A stretch of DNA of 64,000 nt, taken from NCBI GenBank assembly GCA_964526285.1, contig CAZGIW010000005.1, positions 1 to 64,000 of the forward strand. Reading direction: 5' to 3'. Position 1 is the stretch's first letter; each line of letters opens with the position of its first letter. Origin of the DNA: CAYMAZ01 sp964526285. GTDB taxonomy: Bacteria; Bacteroidota; Bacteroidia; Bacteroidales; DTU049. Made by a program: the position numbers and the translations under genes. Below the pieces are notes generated by a model. The model was not told the origin of the DNA. It made no database searches and saw nothing but the letters and a program-made list of their open reading frames with translations. Shown here piece by piece: positions 51,542 through 62,490 of the stretch.

Positions 51542-53167
51542 ATGAAAAAAAGATTATTAAAAAAAGAGTTGATTACATTTTTAGCCTTATTTTTTGTGTC
51601 GCTCAGTTTGTTTTCGCAGTCACAAATTGTTATTGGACCACCTCCTGCAGACGGAATGGATAATACTATTGGCCCAATACATAGAAGAATTGGCACAATG
51701 ATTTCCAGACACGCTGCAATATATAAAGCTAGTGAAGTTAATTTGGCTTCAGGAGCTACAATAACAGATATTGCATGGTTTAAAAATGAAACAGGTTCAC
51801 ATAATGAGCCTGACGATTCATTAATTATTTATTTTAAGCACACCTCTGACACTGTATTCTCGTCTGCCAGTGTAGTTTGGGCAGATATTGTGCCTGCAGC
51901 AGAAAACTTTAATCAAACAGGTGTTCCCTTTCTTTCTACAGATGGGTATTGGTTTAATTTAACCCTCGATGATCCATTTATTTACAATGGCACTGATAAT
52001 CTTATGGTTTTGGTGGAATTTCACAAGGGTGGTTCAGTGAGTTTTTCATCACAGATTAAATGGACATTTCAAACAGTTGTAAATGCCTCTGCATCAGAAT
52101 CACAAACCAACATTCCTGAAAATATGGACAGGCATAATTACAGACCATCCATACGATTCACTTATGAATCATATACAGAACCAACGAATCAGGTGACAAA
52201 CCTTGCAGCCGTCAATGTAACAACAACAGAAATTCCACTTGTATGGACACCGGCATTGCCCGGAACGCAAGCCCCTCAGGGATATTTAATTAAGCTCAGT
52301 GAAGCAACTATTAATGATCCTGTTAATGGTGTTGACACTCCTGATACTCTTGTTGTAACAGGTGGAAAAGCCAACAAAAAAGTTACACCTGCCACTTCAG
52401 TAGGAACTTCGTCATTTTTGAACATGCAAGCAGGGAAAATGTACTATTTTAAAAACTATTCATATGTAAACAGCAGTAACTCAATAATTTATAACACAAA
52501 TGCAGTTCCACACATCTATCATGCTACATTGCCCAACATTGTTACTAACTTAAGTTTTAATCCTTCAGGAGCTGCTACAGCAACAATCAACTGGCTGTCT
52601 CCAGTCAATTATGATCCTGTTAATCATAGTGTTCTGGTTTTCGTAAAGCCAGATTCACCTGTAAATGTGGGAAATCCTTCCATATCTCCTGTTTTATATA
52701 CACCTAATACAAACATTAACTCAGGCACAACCTATGAGCATGATGTTCAAGCCCGCTGTGTGTATTCAGGAGATGGAAACAGTGTGTCTGTAGATGGTCT
52801 TGATAACGATAATACTGCCTATCATATTTTAGTGTTGACTGTTGTTGATATGGCTAATTCCAATCTTACACATTCATATTCAGATGCTGTTTTGCAGAGC
52901 TCAATACCGCAAAACTTAATAGCAAACTCCAGAAATGATAATGTTCAAATCTTTCCAAATCCTGCAAACACACATATTAAAATCGTTTCATCTCAAATGC
53001 TGGAAAAAATTGATATGTTCAATATTCTGGGTGAACTTATGTTTTCCTTTGAAATTAATGCAAAAGAGACAACAATAAATGTGGAATCATTTGCAAATGG
53101 AATTTACTTTCTTGAAATGGTTTCTGATAACAAAAAAAATGTAAGAAAGATAATTATTGAAAAATAA
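51542..53167 (+). CDS. Secreted protein with fibronectin-type and T9SS domains
   Basis: 541 residues. A signal peptide (ELITFLALFFVSLSLFSQS) is followed by a ~180-residue body closely matching the gene at 47774 (GPPPADGMDNTIGPIHRRIG, STDGYWFNLTLDDPFIYNGT). One fibronectin-III-like domain follows (TNQVTNLAAVNVTTTEIPLV) and another beta region (IVTNLSFNPSGAATATINWL). It ends in a T9SS domain of a different lineage (IFPNPANTHIKIVSSQMLEK). A decayed copy of this last part occurs at 57600-57770. Confidence 0.78.
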   Translation: MKKRLLKKELITFLALFFVSLSLFSQSQIVIGPPPADGMDNTIGPIHRRIGTMISRHAAIYKASEVNLASGATITDIAWFKNETGSHNEPDDSLIIYFKHTSDTVFSSASVVWADIVPAAENFNQTGVPFLSTDGYWFNLTLDDPFIYNGTDNLMVLVEFHKGGSVSFSSQIKWTFQTVVNASASESQTNIPENMDRHNYRPSIRFTYESYTEPTNQVTNLAAVNVTTTEIPLVWTPALPGTQAPQGYLIKLSEATINDPVNGVDTPDTLVVTGGKANKKVTPATSVGTSSFLNMQAGKMYYFKNYSYVNSSNSIIYNTNAVPHIYHATLPNIVTNLSFNPSGAATATINWLSPVNYDPVNHSVLVFVKPDSPVNVGNPSISPVLYTPNTNINSGTTYEHDVQARCVYSGDGNSVSVDGLDNDNTAYHILVLTVVDMANSNLTHSYSDAVLQSSIPQNLIANSRNDNVQIFPNPANTHIKIVSSQMLEKIDMFNILGELMFSFEINAKETTINVESFANGIYFLEMVSDNKKNVRKIIIEK

Positions 53168-53375
53168 ACCTTAAATTTGAAAATGAAAATTTGAGTGTAA
53201 TACTTTTATCTTTTGCCGGGATTTAAATTTTTATATTATGGAAACATCAAAAATTGACATACATGATTCCTACAGTGGATTCGATTTGAAAATCTTGTCA
53301 GCTTTGAAGTATCATTTTTTTAAAAGACCCCTTAAGATAATATCAACATCATTTAATCAAACAAATAAAATAGTT

Positions 53376-54875
53376 ATGCAAAAAATATCATTATCAATAA
53401 TATTACTAATTTGGGTTAGTATATATTCGCAAAGTCAAACCGTTTTTAGTTCAAAGTTGCCTATTGTAATCATTGATACAGATGGGCAGGAAATTTTAGA
53501 TGAACCAAAAATAACAGTAAATATGAAAATAATTTACAATGGACCTGGAAATATAAACCATTTAAATGACACCATTTATCATTTCAACGGAAATATTGGA
53601 ATAGAATTAAGAGGCAACATGTCACAACAGTCTCATGCACCAGCTTATGGTTTCAAAACCAGAGATGATTACGGAGAAAATATGAATGTTTCGCTTTTAG
53701 GTATGCCTTCTGAACATGTCTGGATTTTGTATGGTAGTCCGATGGATCCTACATACATAAGAAATGAGTTAACATATCATCTTTCAACACAAATGGGACA
53801 TTATGCTTCAAGAACCAGATATTGCGAACTTTTTATAAATAATGAATATGTTGGATTGTACGCTCTTATGGAAAAAATTAAAAGAGATAAAAATCGGGTA
53901 GATATTTCAAAGTTGACTTCTGACGATACTAGTGGTGACGATGTAACAGGGGGTTATATAATAGAGCTAGGTGATTATGAAAGTGACTGGATTTCAACAG
54001 TTATAGACACCAGATTTCAATATGTTTATCCTAAAAAGAAAAACATTGTAGTTGAACAACAAGACTATATAAAAGAATATGTTGATAGTTTTCAAACTGC
54101 TCTTATTAATTCTAATTCTCTTAGTGATTATGAAAAATATATTGATGTAAATTCATTTATAGATTTTTTTATTATTCAGGAATTAAGCTTCAATCCTGAT
54201 GCATACATTGGAAGTGTATTTTTTCACAAAGATAAAAACAGCAAAGGAGGAAAAATTAGAATGGGACCGGTATGGGATTTTGACTTAGCTTGGGGTATTT
54301 ACCCTATGGATAGTTTTCAATACGAAATAGAAGGGCGATTATTTTGGTTTAAAGTACTTCTAAAAGATACCGTTTTCGAAAATATGCTCAAGTGTCGTTG
54401 GGAATATTTAAGAGAAGATATTCTCAAGACTACTGAAATATACTCGCATATTGATTCAGTTTCAAATATCATCAATCAATCAGCTTATTATAATAACAGC
54501 CAATCAATCGACCAACTTAAAACATGGATAAATGACCGTATTGAATGGTTGGATGAAAACATGCCAGGGAAATGCATAACCATTCCTGATAGTATAGATA
54601 ATGAAGTAGAAAACATTAAAGTTTATCCAAATCCAGTATCCGATTACGCAATTATTTCTTTTAACTTCAAAGAACCCACAATTATTACAATAAAAGTGTA
54701 TGATTTAATGGGCAAGGAGGTCAAGCAGGTTTCTGATAATCAATTATTTTCAGGCGAAAACACCATTAGTTTTGATGTAAGAGGATTATCTCCGGGAATG
54801 TATTTTATGTATATTCAAACAAACAGATTCATTAATTCTTTGAAATTATCAGTTATTAAAATAATTATCAATTGA
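53376..54875 (+). CDS. Secreted CotH-kinase-like protein with T9SS sorting domain
   Basis: 499 residues from ATG 53376, chosen because it directly gives a signal peptide (QKISLSIILLIWVSIYSQS). An in-frame ATG at 53238 would add 46 atypical residues. The CotH domain is recognised by GIELRGNMSQQSHAPAYGFK, PTYIRNELTYHLSTQMG, NNEYVGLYALMEKIKRDKNR, and KIRMGPVWDFDLAWG, whose DFDLAWG carries the metal-binding Asp. CotH enzymes phosphorylate proteins on the surface. The C-terminus is a T9SS domain (VYPNPVSDYAIISF). Located between two other cargo genes. Confidence 0.85.
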   Translation: MQKISLSIILLIWVSIYSQSQTVFSSKLPIVIIDTDGQEILDEPKITVNMKIIYNGPGNINHLNDTIYHFNGNIGIELRGNMSQQSHAPAYGFKTRDDYGENMNVSLLGMPSEHVWILYGSPMDPTYIRNELTYHLSTQMGHYASRTRYCELFINNEYVGLYALMEKIKRDKNRVDISKLTSDDTSGDDVTGGYIIELGDYESDWISTVIDTRFQYVYPKKKNIVVEQQDYIKEYVDSFQTALINSNSLSDYEKYIDVNSFIDFFIIQELSFNPDAYIGSVFFHKDKNSKGGKIRMGPVWDFDLAWGIYPMDSFQYEIEGRLFWFKVLLKDTVFENMLKCRWEYLREDILKTTEIYSHIDSVSNIINQSAYYNNSQSIDQLKTWINDRIEWLDENMPGKCITIPDSIDNEVENIKVYPNPVSDYAIISFNFKEPTIITIKVYDLMGKEVKQVSDNQLFSGENTISFDVRGLSPGMYFMYIQTNRFINSLKLSVIKIIIN

Positions 54876-55026
54876 TTATATAACTTTCAAAAAAAGCATT
54901 TATATCCAAAAAACCAATTAATTTAGTTAAATAATATTATAATACTTTGATAAATACAAAGAAGCAAGAGATTAATTATTGGCCAAACGCATAGTAAGAT
55001 GATAGAACTCTTTAAATTGAAAAAAC

Positions 55027-57582
55027 ATGAAAAAACTAGTATTTGTTTTTGCCATTGTACTTCAAACACAGGTCTTTTCTCAAGCCTGGATGCACTCTCC
55101 TTATTTGACCAAAACAGCCAATGAGGCCAATTACAATGACATTAGATCAGCTTTCAATTCATGGTGGGGCGATAGGCCTTATGCCAAGGGAAAGGGCTAT
55201 ATGCCATTCAAGAGGTGGGAATACATTAACCAATATCGTACATATCCAGACGGAAACTTTCCTGAACCTGGATCATATTACAAAGTTTATCAGGATGTTG
55301 TTAACCACTACAAAAACAACAAACACAATTTTGAAAAAACAGATGTATCAAACTGGATCCCTTTGGGTTTGACAGCCTGGGTCAATGGCAACGAGGGAAA
55401 TGTCCCGGGCAACGGAAGAGTGAATGCAGTTGCTGTAGATCCAAACAACAGTCAGATTCTTTATATAGCTTCTGCTGCGGGTGGAATATGGAAGAGCGTT
55501 GATGGAGGGCAGAATTGGAATACAACTTTTGACCAAATGCCAGTGCTTGGCCTTTCGTCAGTTGCCATACACCCCGATAGCAGTCATATCGTTTTTGCGG
55601 GTACCGGCGACCGTGAAATGTATGGCGGGGCATTTCAAGGTATCTTCACAAAAGCTCAGGGAATATATAAATCTACCGATGGTGGAAATACATGGACTCC
55701 TTCCGGAATGAATAATGTGAGTTTGAACCCTATTAATAAAATCATATTTAATCCACAAAACCCAAAAACAATGTTTGCTTCGGCAAACGACGGCATATAT
55801 CGTAGTTCCGATGGTGGCGACACATGGGTGCATACGTATAGCTCAACGAGAGTTACAGATTTGTTGTATCATCCTGCTGACACAAATATTTTGTATGGTG
55901 GTGGTTGTTCTTTTGTTATATCCACTAATGCGGGCAACAGTTTTTCTGAAGACAACAGTTTTCATGATGAGTATGGCAGAAGGGAAATTGCTGTTACTCC
56001 AGCAAATCCATCCTATGTTTATGTTCTTGCCACAGACATAAATTCTGGATACGGAGGCACATACCGTTCGGTCAACTCAGGAGCATCATTCACTTTGATG
56101 TCAGACAGTCCCAACTATCTTGGAACTGAAATGGACGCGAGTGATTCAGGCGGTCAGGGATGGTATGATTTGGCCATTGCTGTTTCTCCTGTCAATGCCA
56201 ACGAAGTGTATATTGGAGGAATTAATGTTTGGAAAAGCACCAACGGAGGAAGTACATACAATATTCTTTCTCACTGGATGTATGACGATAGTAATCCCTC
56301 ATTTTATACACATGCTGACATTCATTATCTGGGATTTTATGGCAACATATTATATTGCGGTAGTGACGGCGGGGTATTTTATACAGACGATTCTGGTGCC
56401 AGTTGGGTTGATATTTCTGAAGGACTTGGCATTTCGCAGGTATATCGCCTTGCATCTTCTCCTGTTGACCCTTATTTCATTGTTTGCGGCACGCAGGACA
56501 ATGGTTCTAATAAACTGCAAAACGGTATATGGACACATGTGTATGGGGCCGATGGAATGCAGCCGATGACACACAGAACAGATACCAATACTTATTACTT
56601 TTCAGCCCAGTGGGGATTGCTCCTCAGAACAACCGACAACGGAAATACTGTTGACTACGTCCAGCCAGAAGGAGCCTGGCCGGGAGGATGGACAACTCCC
56701 TTCGACATGCATCCAACCAACAGTAATACGATATACGGCGGGTATGAAGAAATATATAAATCAACAGATGCAGGTGATTCTTGGGACAGATTGTCATTTA
56801 TGGTTGTTTCTCCATCATTTACTGAAGATCCTCTTCAAAGACTCAAGGTTTCACCTGTGAATCCTGATTATATTTATGCTTCAAGAGATTCTGAGTTATT
56901 CATAACCAAAGATGACGGACTGACATGGACAACAATAGATTGCGGATACAATGGTTTAATCACAGGAATAGCCCTCTCATACACAAACCCCGAAGAATTG
57001 TGGGTTGCAGTTACAGGAAGTAGTGGAGACCGAATTTTCTACTCAAACGACGCCTATGCAAGCACAACCAATATCACAGGTAGTATCAGCGGAATAGGCA
57101 TCAGAGCATTGGTGCACCAGAAAGACAATCACCATGCTCTTTTTGTAGGAACCGAAAACGCAGTCTTATATAAGGACACAACAATAAGCGCATGGATACC
57201 TTATGTAAACGGACTTCCCAATGTTATCATTGAAGATTTGGAAATCAACTATACAAACAATATGCTCAGAGCAGGAACCCACGGGCGTGGTATTTGGGAA
57301 ACGCCAATCCCATTAGTTCAAACAATCGAGGAATGCACTTTATACAACAAACTCAGTGTATTCCCCAACCCTTCAAACGGTGTTTTTCAAGTTGATTTAA
57401 GCAATATTGAAAACATTCAGCAAATAATTGTTTTCGATATCACAGGAAAAAAAATCATCGAACAACCTGCCACTCAGGGCATTGCTACACTTGACATGAC
57501 GACTTATGTAAGTGGAACATACTTCATCAAGGTTACAGCCGGGCAAAAGCAGTATGTGCAGAAGATTATTTTGCATAACTAG
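55027..57582 (+). CDS. Secreted VPS10/BNR-type beta-propeller protein with T9SS sorting domain
   Basis: 851 residues. After a signal peptide (KKLVFVFAIVLQTQVFSQA), the protein has many Asp-box/BNR-like units, for example IWKSVDGGQNWNT, IYKSTDGGNTWTPSG, IYRSSDGGDTWVH and VWKSTNGGSTYN, indicating a ten-bladed sortilin-type propeller. The C-terminus is a T9SS domain (VFPNPSNGVFQVDLSN). Related Bacteroidota proteins bind or cleave glycans, but glycosidase residues cannot be assigned here. Surface-exposed or secreted. Confidence 0.85.
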   Translation: MKKLVFVFAIVLQTQVFSQAWMHSPYLTKTANEANYNDIRSAFNSWWGDRPYAKGKGYMPFKRWEYINQYRTYPDGNFPEPGSYYKVYQDVVNHYKNNKHNFEKTDVSNWIPLGLTAWVNGNEGNVPGNGRVNAVAVDPNNSQILYIASAAGGIWKSVDGGQNWNTTFDQMPVLGLSSVAIHPDSSHIVFAGTGDREMYGGAFQGIFTKAQGIYKSTDGGNTWTPSGMNNVSLNPINKIIFNPQNPKTMFASANDGIYRSSDGGDTWVHTYSSTRVTDLLYHPADTNILYGGGCSFVISTNAGNSFSEDNSFHDEYGRREIAVTPANPSYVYVLATDINSGYGGTYRSVNSGASFTLMSDSPNYLGTEMDASDSGGQGWYDLAIAVSPVNANEVYIGGINVWKSTNGGSTYNILSHWMYDDSNPSFYTHADIHYLGFYGNILYCGSDGGVFYTDDSGASWVDISEGLGISQVYRLASSPVDPYFIVCGTQDNGSNKLQNGIWTHVYGADGMQPMTHRTDTNTYYFSAQWGLLLRTTDNGNTVDYVQPEGAWPGGWTTPFDMHPTNSNTIYGGYEEIYKSTDAGDSWDRLSFMVVSPSFTEDPLQRLKVSPVNPDYIYASRDSELFITKDDGLTWTTIDCGYNGLITGIALSYTNPEELWVAVTGSSGDRIFYSNDAYASTTNITGSISGIGIRALVHQKDNHHALFVGTENAVLYKDTTISAWIPYVNGLPNVIIEDLEINYTNNMLRAGTHGRGIWETPIPLVQTIEECTLYNKLSVFPNPSNGVFQVDLSNIENIQQIIVFDITGKKIIEQPATQGIATLDMTTYVSGTYFIKVTAGQKQYVQKIILHN

Positions 57583-57599
57583 AACAACAATTCATAATA

Positions 57600-57770
57600 C
57601 TGTTAAATATTTTGGGTGAACTTATGTTTTCCAATGAAATTAATGCAAAAGAAACAACAATAAGTGTGGAATCATTTGCAAATGGAATTTGCTTTCTTGA
57701 AATGGTTTCGGATAACAAAAAAAGTGTAAGAAAGATCATTGTTGAAAAATTAATCAGTTATTTGAAGTAG
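57600..57770 (+). pseudogene. Orphan T9SS sorting-domain fragment
   Basis: This stretch, with no start codon of its own near it, translates as NILGELMFSNEINAKETTIS and onward to VRKIIVEK, matching the last ~50 residues of the protein at 51542-53167. It is separated from any passenger domain. It is a decayed 3' copy left just behind the VPS10-like gene. Confidence 0.85.
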
Positions 57771-57894
57771 ATTGAAAAATAATTTGTTATTAATCATTTT
57801 GCATAATTTGCCTACGAATTAATTGTATAAATTACCTATTGCTTTCTTGTCATTTGACACTAATTTTGTATGTAGAAATAAGTCAATTTCTAAA

Positions 57895-58071
57895 ATGAAA
57901 TCAGAAAAAAGAGATTCAGTACATTTTAAGTCTGCCTTTACAGTTCTTGTAATCATTTTTACAATGTTTTTCACCCTTTTTACAATTCTTGTAAAAGGAG
58001 CTGAAAGTATATCAGGCAAATCTGAAATCTACAATCATTCTTTCTCCTCTGAATTACTTTCAAAAAAATGA
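57895..58071 (+). CDS. Small single-membrane-helix protein
   Basis: 58 residues, starting at ATG 57895. A basic head (KSEKRDSVHFK) precedes one membrane helix (AFTVLVIIFTMFFTLFTILV). A TAATTTTG -7 box lies about 25 nt upstream. No family recognised. It may be real but short. Confidence 0.4.
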   Translation: MKSEKRDSVHFKSAFTVLVIIFTMFFTLFTILVKGAESISGKSEIYNHSFSSELLSKK

Positions 58072-58243
58072 TTCTTGGTTTTTCAGGAAAAATCCTGAAA
58101 TAATTCTCACTTAGTATCATAAATGTATCAATAACAATTAAATAAACATTTAATTGTATAAAATATATTTATAAATTAAACTTTACAAAATTTTATAGTC
58201 TTATTAAACATAATAAATATAAGATTAGTTAAATTATTTACTC

Positions 58244-58405
58244 ATGAAATCAAAACTAACAATTTTATTCACACTCCTTTTGATGAGTGTATTCATCGCA
58301 AAAGCTCAGTGGATGAATTTGACAAATGCAAACACAGTTTACATTGTTGAGTCAGATGGTATCATCCCCAAAACAACAGACGGAGGAGCCAACATGATAT
58401 ATTAA
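58244..58405 (+). pseudogene. Truncated leader copy of the BNR-type gene at 63775
   Basis: 53 codons. The first 20 residues (KSKLTILFTLLLMSVFIAKA) match the signal peptide of the gene at 63775, and the end (PKTTDGGANM) matches its later KTTDGGDTW repeat. The middle is deleted. It ends in a stop after MIY and has no sorting domain. Confidence 0.75.
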
Positions 58406-58468
58406 AATAAAATGACAAACAGATAATTTTTAATGATTTTTTAGAACCCACCTTAAAATAAAATTAAT

Positions 58469-61400
58469 ATGAAAAACCCTCGAATTTTAGTATTTCTGAT
58501 ACTGATACTGGCAATACAGACTGTATTAAAGTCAAACCCAATTGATTCAAAAGAGAAAGAAGCTCCCTCAGATGAAACAGTTGATAATTGGTTAACCAAT
58601 AAAAACAACAGTGGTTTCATTGAAAATATGGGGCAAATGAGGGATTTCAACGGAAATCCGGTCCCTAATATTTTGTTTAAGGCTGAATCTCAAGGTATTA
58701 ACTTTTGGATAACCGAAAAAGGTGTTGTTATTCAAACCTTAAATTTTATAAAGGAGCCGAAGTCTTTAGATGAGCTTACTGAAATAGAAATAGAAGAAGA
58801 AAAGATTACCGGAAAAAGAAAAACAAACAAAACTGTACAGTGGGAAAGAATTGATATTGAATTAAGTGGAGCCAGTATAGACAAATCAAAAATTATTAAG
58901 GAAAATCCTTATCCCGGCCATATCAATTATTTTTATACTCATTGTCCTGAAGGAATATATGATGTGAAAGAATATGGAAAAATCACCATACAGGATGTAT
59001 ATCCTGGCATTGACTGGGTCTTTTTCCGCCAAAGTGACGGATTGTTGAAGCATGAGTTTGTTGTTCATCCCGGAGCTGATTATAAGCAAATTGAATTGAT
59101 ATACAGAAGTAAAGAACCTGTAATTATTGATGAAACGGGACAACTGATAATGACAACCCGACATGGAAATCTAAAAGAAAATACACCTGTTAGTTTTTAT
59201 AAAAACGAAGAAATATTGACATCCTTTGTAATGGAAAAGTCGGGTGTTGCTGATTTTATGGGTGAAACATGCTACGAAACAATTATTAAGTTTAATTGCC
59301 AACTGTCAGAATCCTATTATAGTGATATAAGCCATAAACTAATAATAGATCCTCAACTTGAATGGGCAACATTTATAGGTGGAAATGATCTTGAGGGGCC
59401 ATATTCCATGAGTGCAGATGCCTCAGGAAACATTTTTATTGTAGGTTATGCTTCTAGTGCAGTAGTTCCTTTTCCAACTGTAAATCCGGGTGGAGGGGCA
59501 TATTTTCAAGGAAGTATTGGTGCAGCGATAGACATTTTTATATGGAAATTTGATTTAAGTGGTGCTATTGTATGGAGTACATATTATGGAGGATGGGGGG
59601 GGACTGAGTATGCATATAACTGTATCATAGATAACTCTGATAATCTTTTAATTGTAGGTTTAACGAATCATGCTAATGCTTTCCCAACCCAAAACCCTGG
59701 TGGAGGAGCCTACTTCCAAGCCTCGTCATCAGGCAATACTGCAATAATAATGAAGTTTAACAATAATGGTGTTCGGCTTTGGGCAACCTATTTTGGCGGA
59801 ACAGGAACTGATATTGGATATTCAATAGCTGTTGATGATTTTGACAACATTTTTATTACCGGAATGACAACAAGTGGTGCTGCTACTTTTCCGCTTCTCA
59901 ATGCCGGAAGCTTTTTTCAAGCGGCAAACAATGGTAGCTATGATGCCTTTGTAGCAAAATTTAATAGTAATGGGGTTCTGCTATGGAGTACATTTTTCGG
60001 TGGGTCAGATATAGATATTTCTTATTCAATTACAACAGATCCTTTTAATAATATTTTTATAACCGGTTACACTTATTCTGCCAATTTTCCTCTACTAAAT
60101 TCAGGCACCTATTATGATGGCATACATAACGGCAGCGGAGATATTTTTATTTCAAAATTCGACAATTCAGGCTCTTTGTTATGGTCAACTTATTACGGAG
60201 GAGACCTAGATGAACGAGGATATACTTGTATTACAGATGCTAACGGCAATTTATTTGTTACCGGAGCTACATTGTCAACAAACTTTCCTACCCTGAATCC
60301 AGGTGGTGGTGCGTTTTATCAAGGAACGAAAGGTCTCGATTATGACGTGATATTAATAAAATTTAATAACCAAGGAGATAGGTTATGGGCAACATATTAT
60401 GGTGGAAATGGAATTGACATTCATGAGTCGTATGATAATTTAGCAATAAATTACTGCGGAAATATCTGTATGTCATTTCAAACACACTCAACAAATCTGG
60501 GGGCATTAGTTGGATGTGATGGAGGATATAATAGTTTGTCAACCAGTACAAGAGACCAGTATGTTACAGTTTTTGATAATGACGGCGTTCAATTATGGTC
60601 AACCTATTTAGGAGGTGATGGCGGTGACCTCAGATCTCCGGTAGAGTTTTATAATGAATATTTATTCGTTTCAGGAGAATGGACTATGGTATCTAATAGT
60701 GCATCTTATCCTTTAGCAGATCCGGGTGGAGGGGCGTATTTTGATAATACATTTAATGGTGTTGATGATGGTTTTGTTATAAGGTTTTTCATGGACTCCT
60801 GCTACTGTAGCAGCATTGTGTTGTCAGTTACTGCAAGCGCAACCAATGCATCCTGCTATGGAGTTTGTGATGGCACAGCCACTGCAAATCCCTCAGGAGG
60901 AACACCTCCATATACTTTTGCGTGGGATACATCTCCTGTTCAAGCAACTCAAACAGCAACAGGCCTTTGTGCAGGAACATATACTGTTACTGTAACAGAT
61001 GCCAGCAGTGCAACTGCCACTGCCTCTGTTACAATTACAGAGCCATCTGCTGTGATTGTTGACCTTGGCCCTGACACTACCTTTTGTTCAGGATCTTCTC
61101 TGGTGCTTGATGCAGGAGCCGGTTTTGCTTCTTATGNNNNNNNNNNNNNNNNNNNNNNNNNNNNNNNNNNNNNNNNNNNNNNNNNNNNNNNNNNNNNNNN
61201 NNNNNNNNNNNNNNNNNNNNNNNNNNNNNNNNNNNNTCACAAACAGTGGAACTTATTCAGTTACTGTAACCGACAGTTTTGGATGTGAAGGCTATGATAC
61301 AATTGTTGTTACAGTTCTTCCAGCTCCAATTGTTGACCTTGGGACTGACACTTCATTTTGTTCAGGATCTTCTCTGGTGCTTGATGCAGGAGCCGGTTTT

Positions 61401-62471
61401 GCTTCTTATGCATGGTCAACATCAGACAATACACAAACAATAACTGTCACAAACAGTGGAACTTATTCAGTTACTGTAACCGACAGTTTTGGATGTGAAG
61501 GTTTTGACACAATTGTTGTTACAGTTCTTCCAGCTCCAATTGTTGACCTTGGCCCTGATACTTCAATTTGTATTGGAGATATACTGACACTAGATGCCGG
61601 ACCCGGGGTTTCATATTCATGGTTGCCTTCAGGAAGCACACAAACGATTGATGTAACAACAAGCGGAACCTATTCAGTTACGGTAACAGGAGCAAATGGA
61701 TGTCAGGGTACAGATGAAATAACTGTTACAGTGGTCAGCCAAATGAATGCCACAATCACTCCTGCCGGTCCTGTGTGCAGTAATGATTCGGCTTTCAGCT
61801 TAACAGCTGCTAGCCCAGGAGGCACATGGAGTGGCACAGGAATTAGTTTGGGCGGACTATTTAATCCATCAGTTTCAGGACCCGGAACTTTTGAAATAAC
61901 ATATACAATCCCGGATCCATGTGGTAATTCCGATACTGTAGTAATCACAGTTTACGAATCTCCTCAATTGCAAATTTCCCATACAGATGAGACATGCATA
62001 GGAGCATCAGACGGCACGGCCGAGCTTATAGTAAACGGAGGTGTTCAGCCTTATGATATTGTTTGGTCAAACGGGGAATCTGAGGATTCGATTACAGGAT
62101 TAGTTCCGGGAACATATTTTGCACTTGTAACTGATTTAAATGGGTGCATTGTATCTGAAACATTCATCATTCTTGGAGGAATTGACGACTGTTATCCTTC
62201 TCATATTGTAGTGCCTGATATTTTTTCACCCAATGGCGATGGAGAAAATGATGTGTTGTTTGTTTTGGGACAGGGAGTAAGGCAACTGGAATTTGTGATT
62301 TATTCCCGTTGGGGAGAGAAAGTTTTTGAAACCAGCGATATGAGTGTGGGATGGGATGGAACACACAGGGGAAAGCCCATGGATACAGCAGTGTTTGCTT
62401 ACTATTTAAGGGCGATATTTAATAATGGCGAAGAAAAGATTATGAATGGTGATATTTTGTTAATCAGGTAA
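58469..62471 (+). CDS. Giant surface protein: SBBP propeller, SprB and PKD-like repeats, type B T9SS domain
   Basis: About 1300 residues across an assembly gap. After a signal peptide (KNPRILVFLILILAIQTVLK) comes a beta-rich N-terminal domain (to about residue 290). Many SBBP-type units follow, such as WATYFGGTGTDIGYSIAVDD and WSTYYGGDLDERGYTCITDA. Next are an SprB-like repeat (NASCYGVCDGTATANPSGGT) and at least three tandem PKD-like units (VDLGTDTSFCSGSSLVLDAG). The gliding-motility type C-terminal domain closes it (VPDIFSPNGDGENDVLF). Similar proteins are surface adhesins needed for gliding or attachment. The secretion partner is the SprF-like gene 20 nt later. Confidence 0.87.
61137..61236. 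other. Assembly gap (100 N) inside tandem PKD-like repeats
   Basis: Both edges match the repeat unit at 61333-61490. If only the missing part of one unit is absent, the real gap would be 36 nt, which exactly restores the reading frame. More whole repeats may also be missing. Confidence 0.9.
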
Positions 62472-62490
62472 AAATTAAAATAAAACCAAT

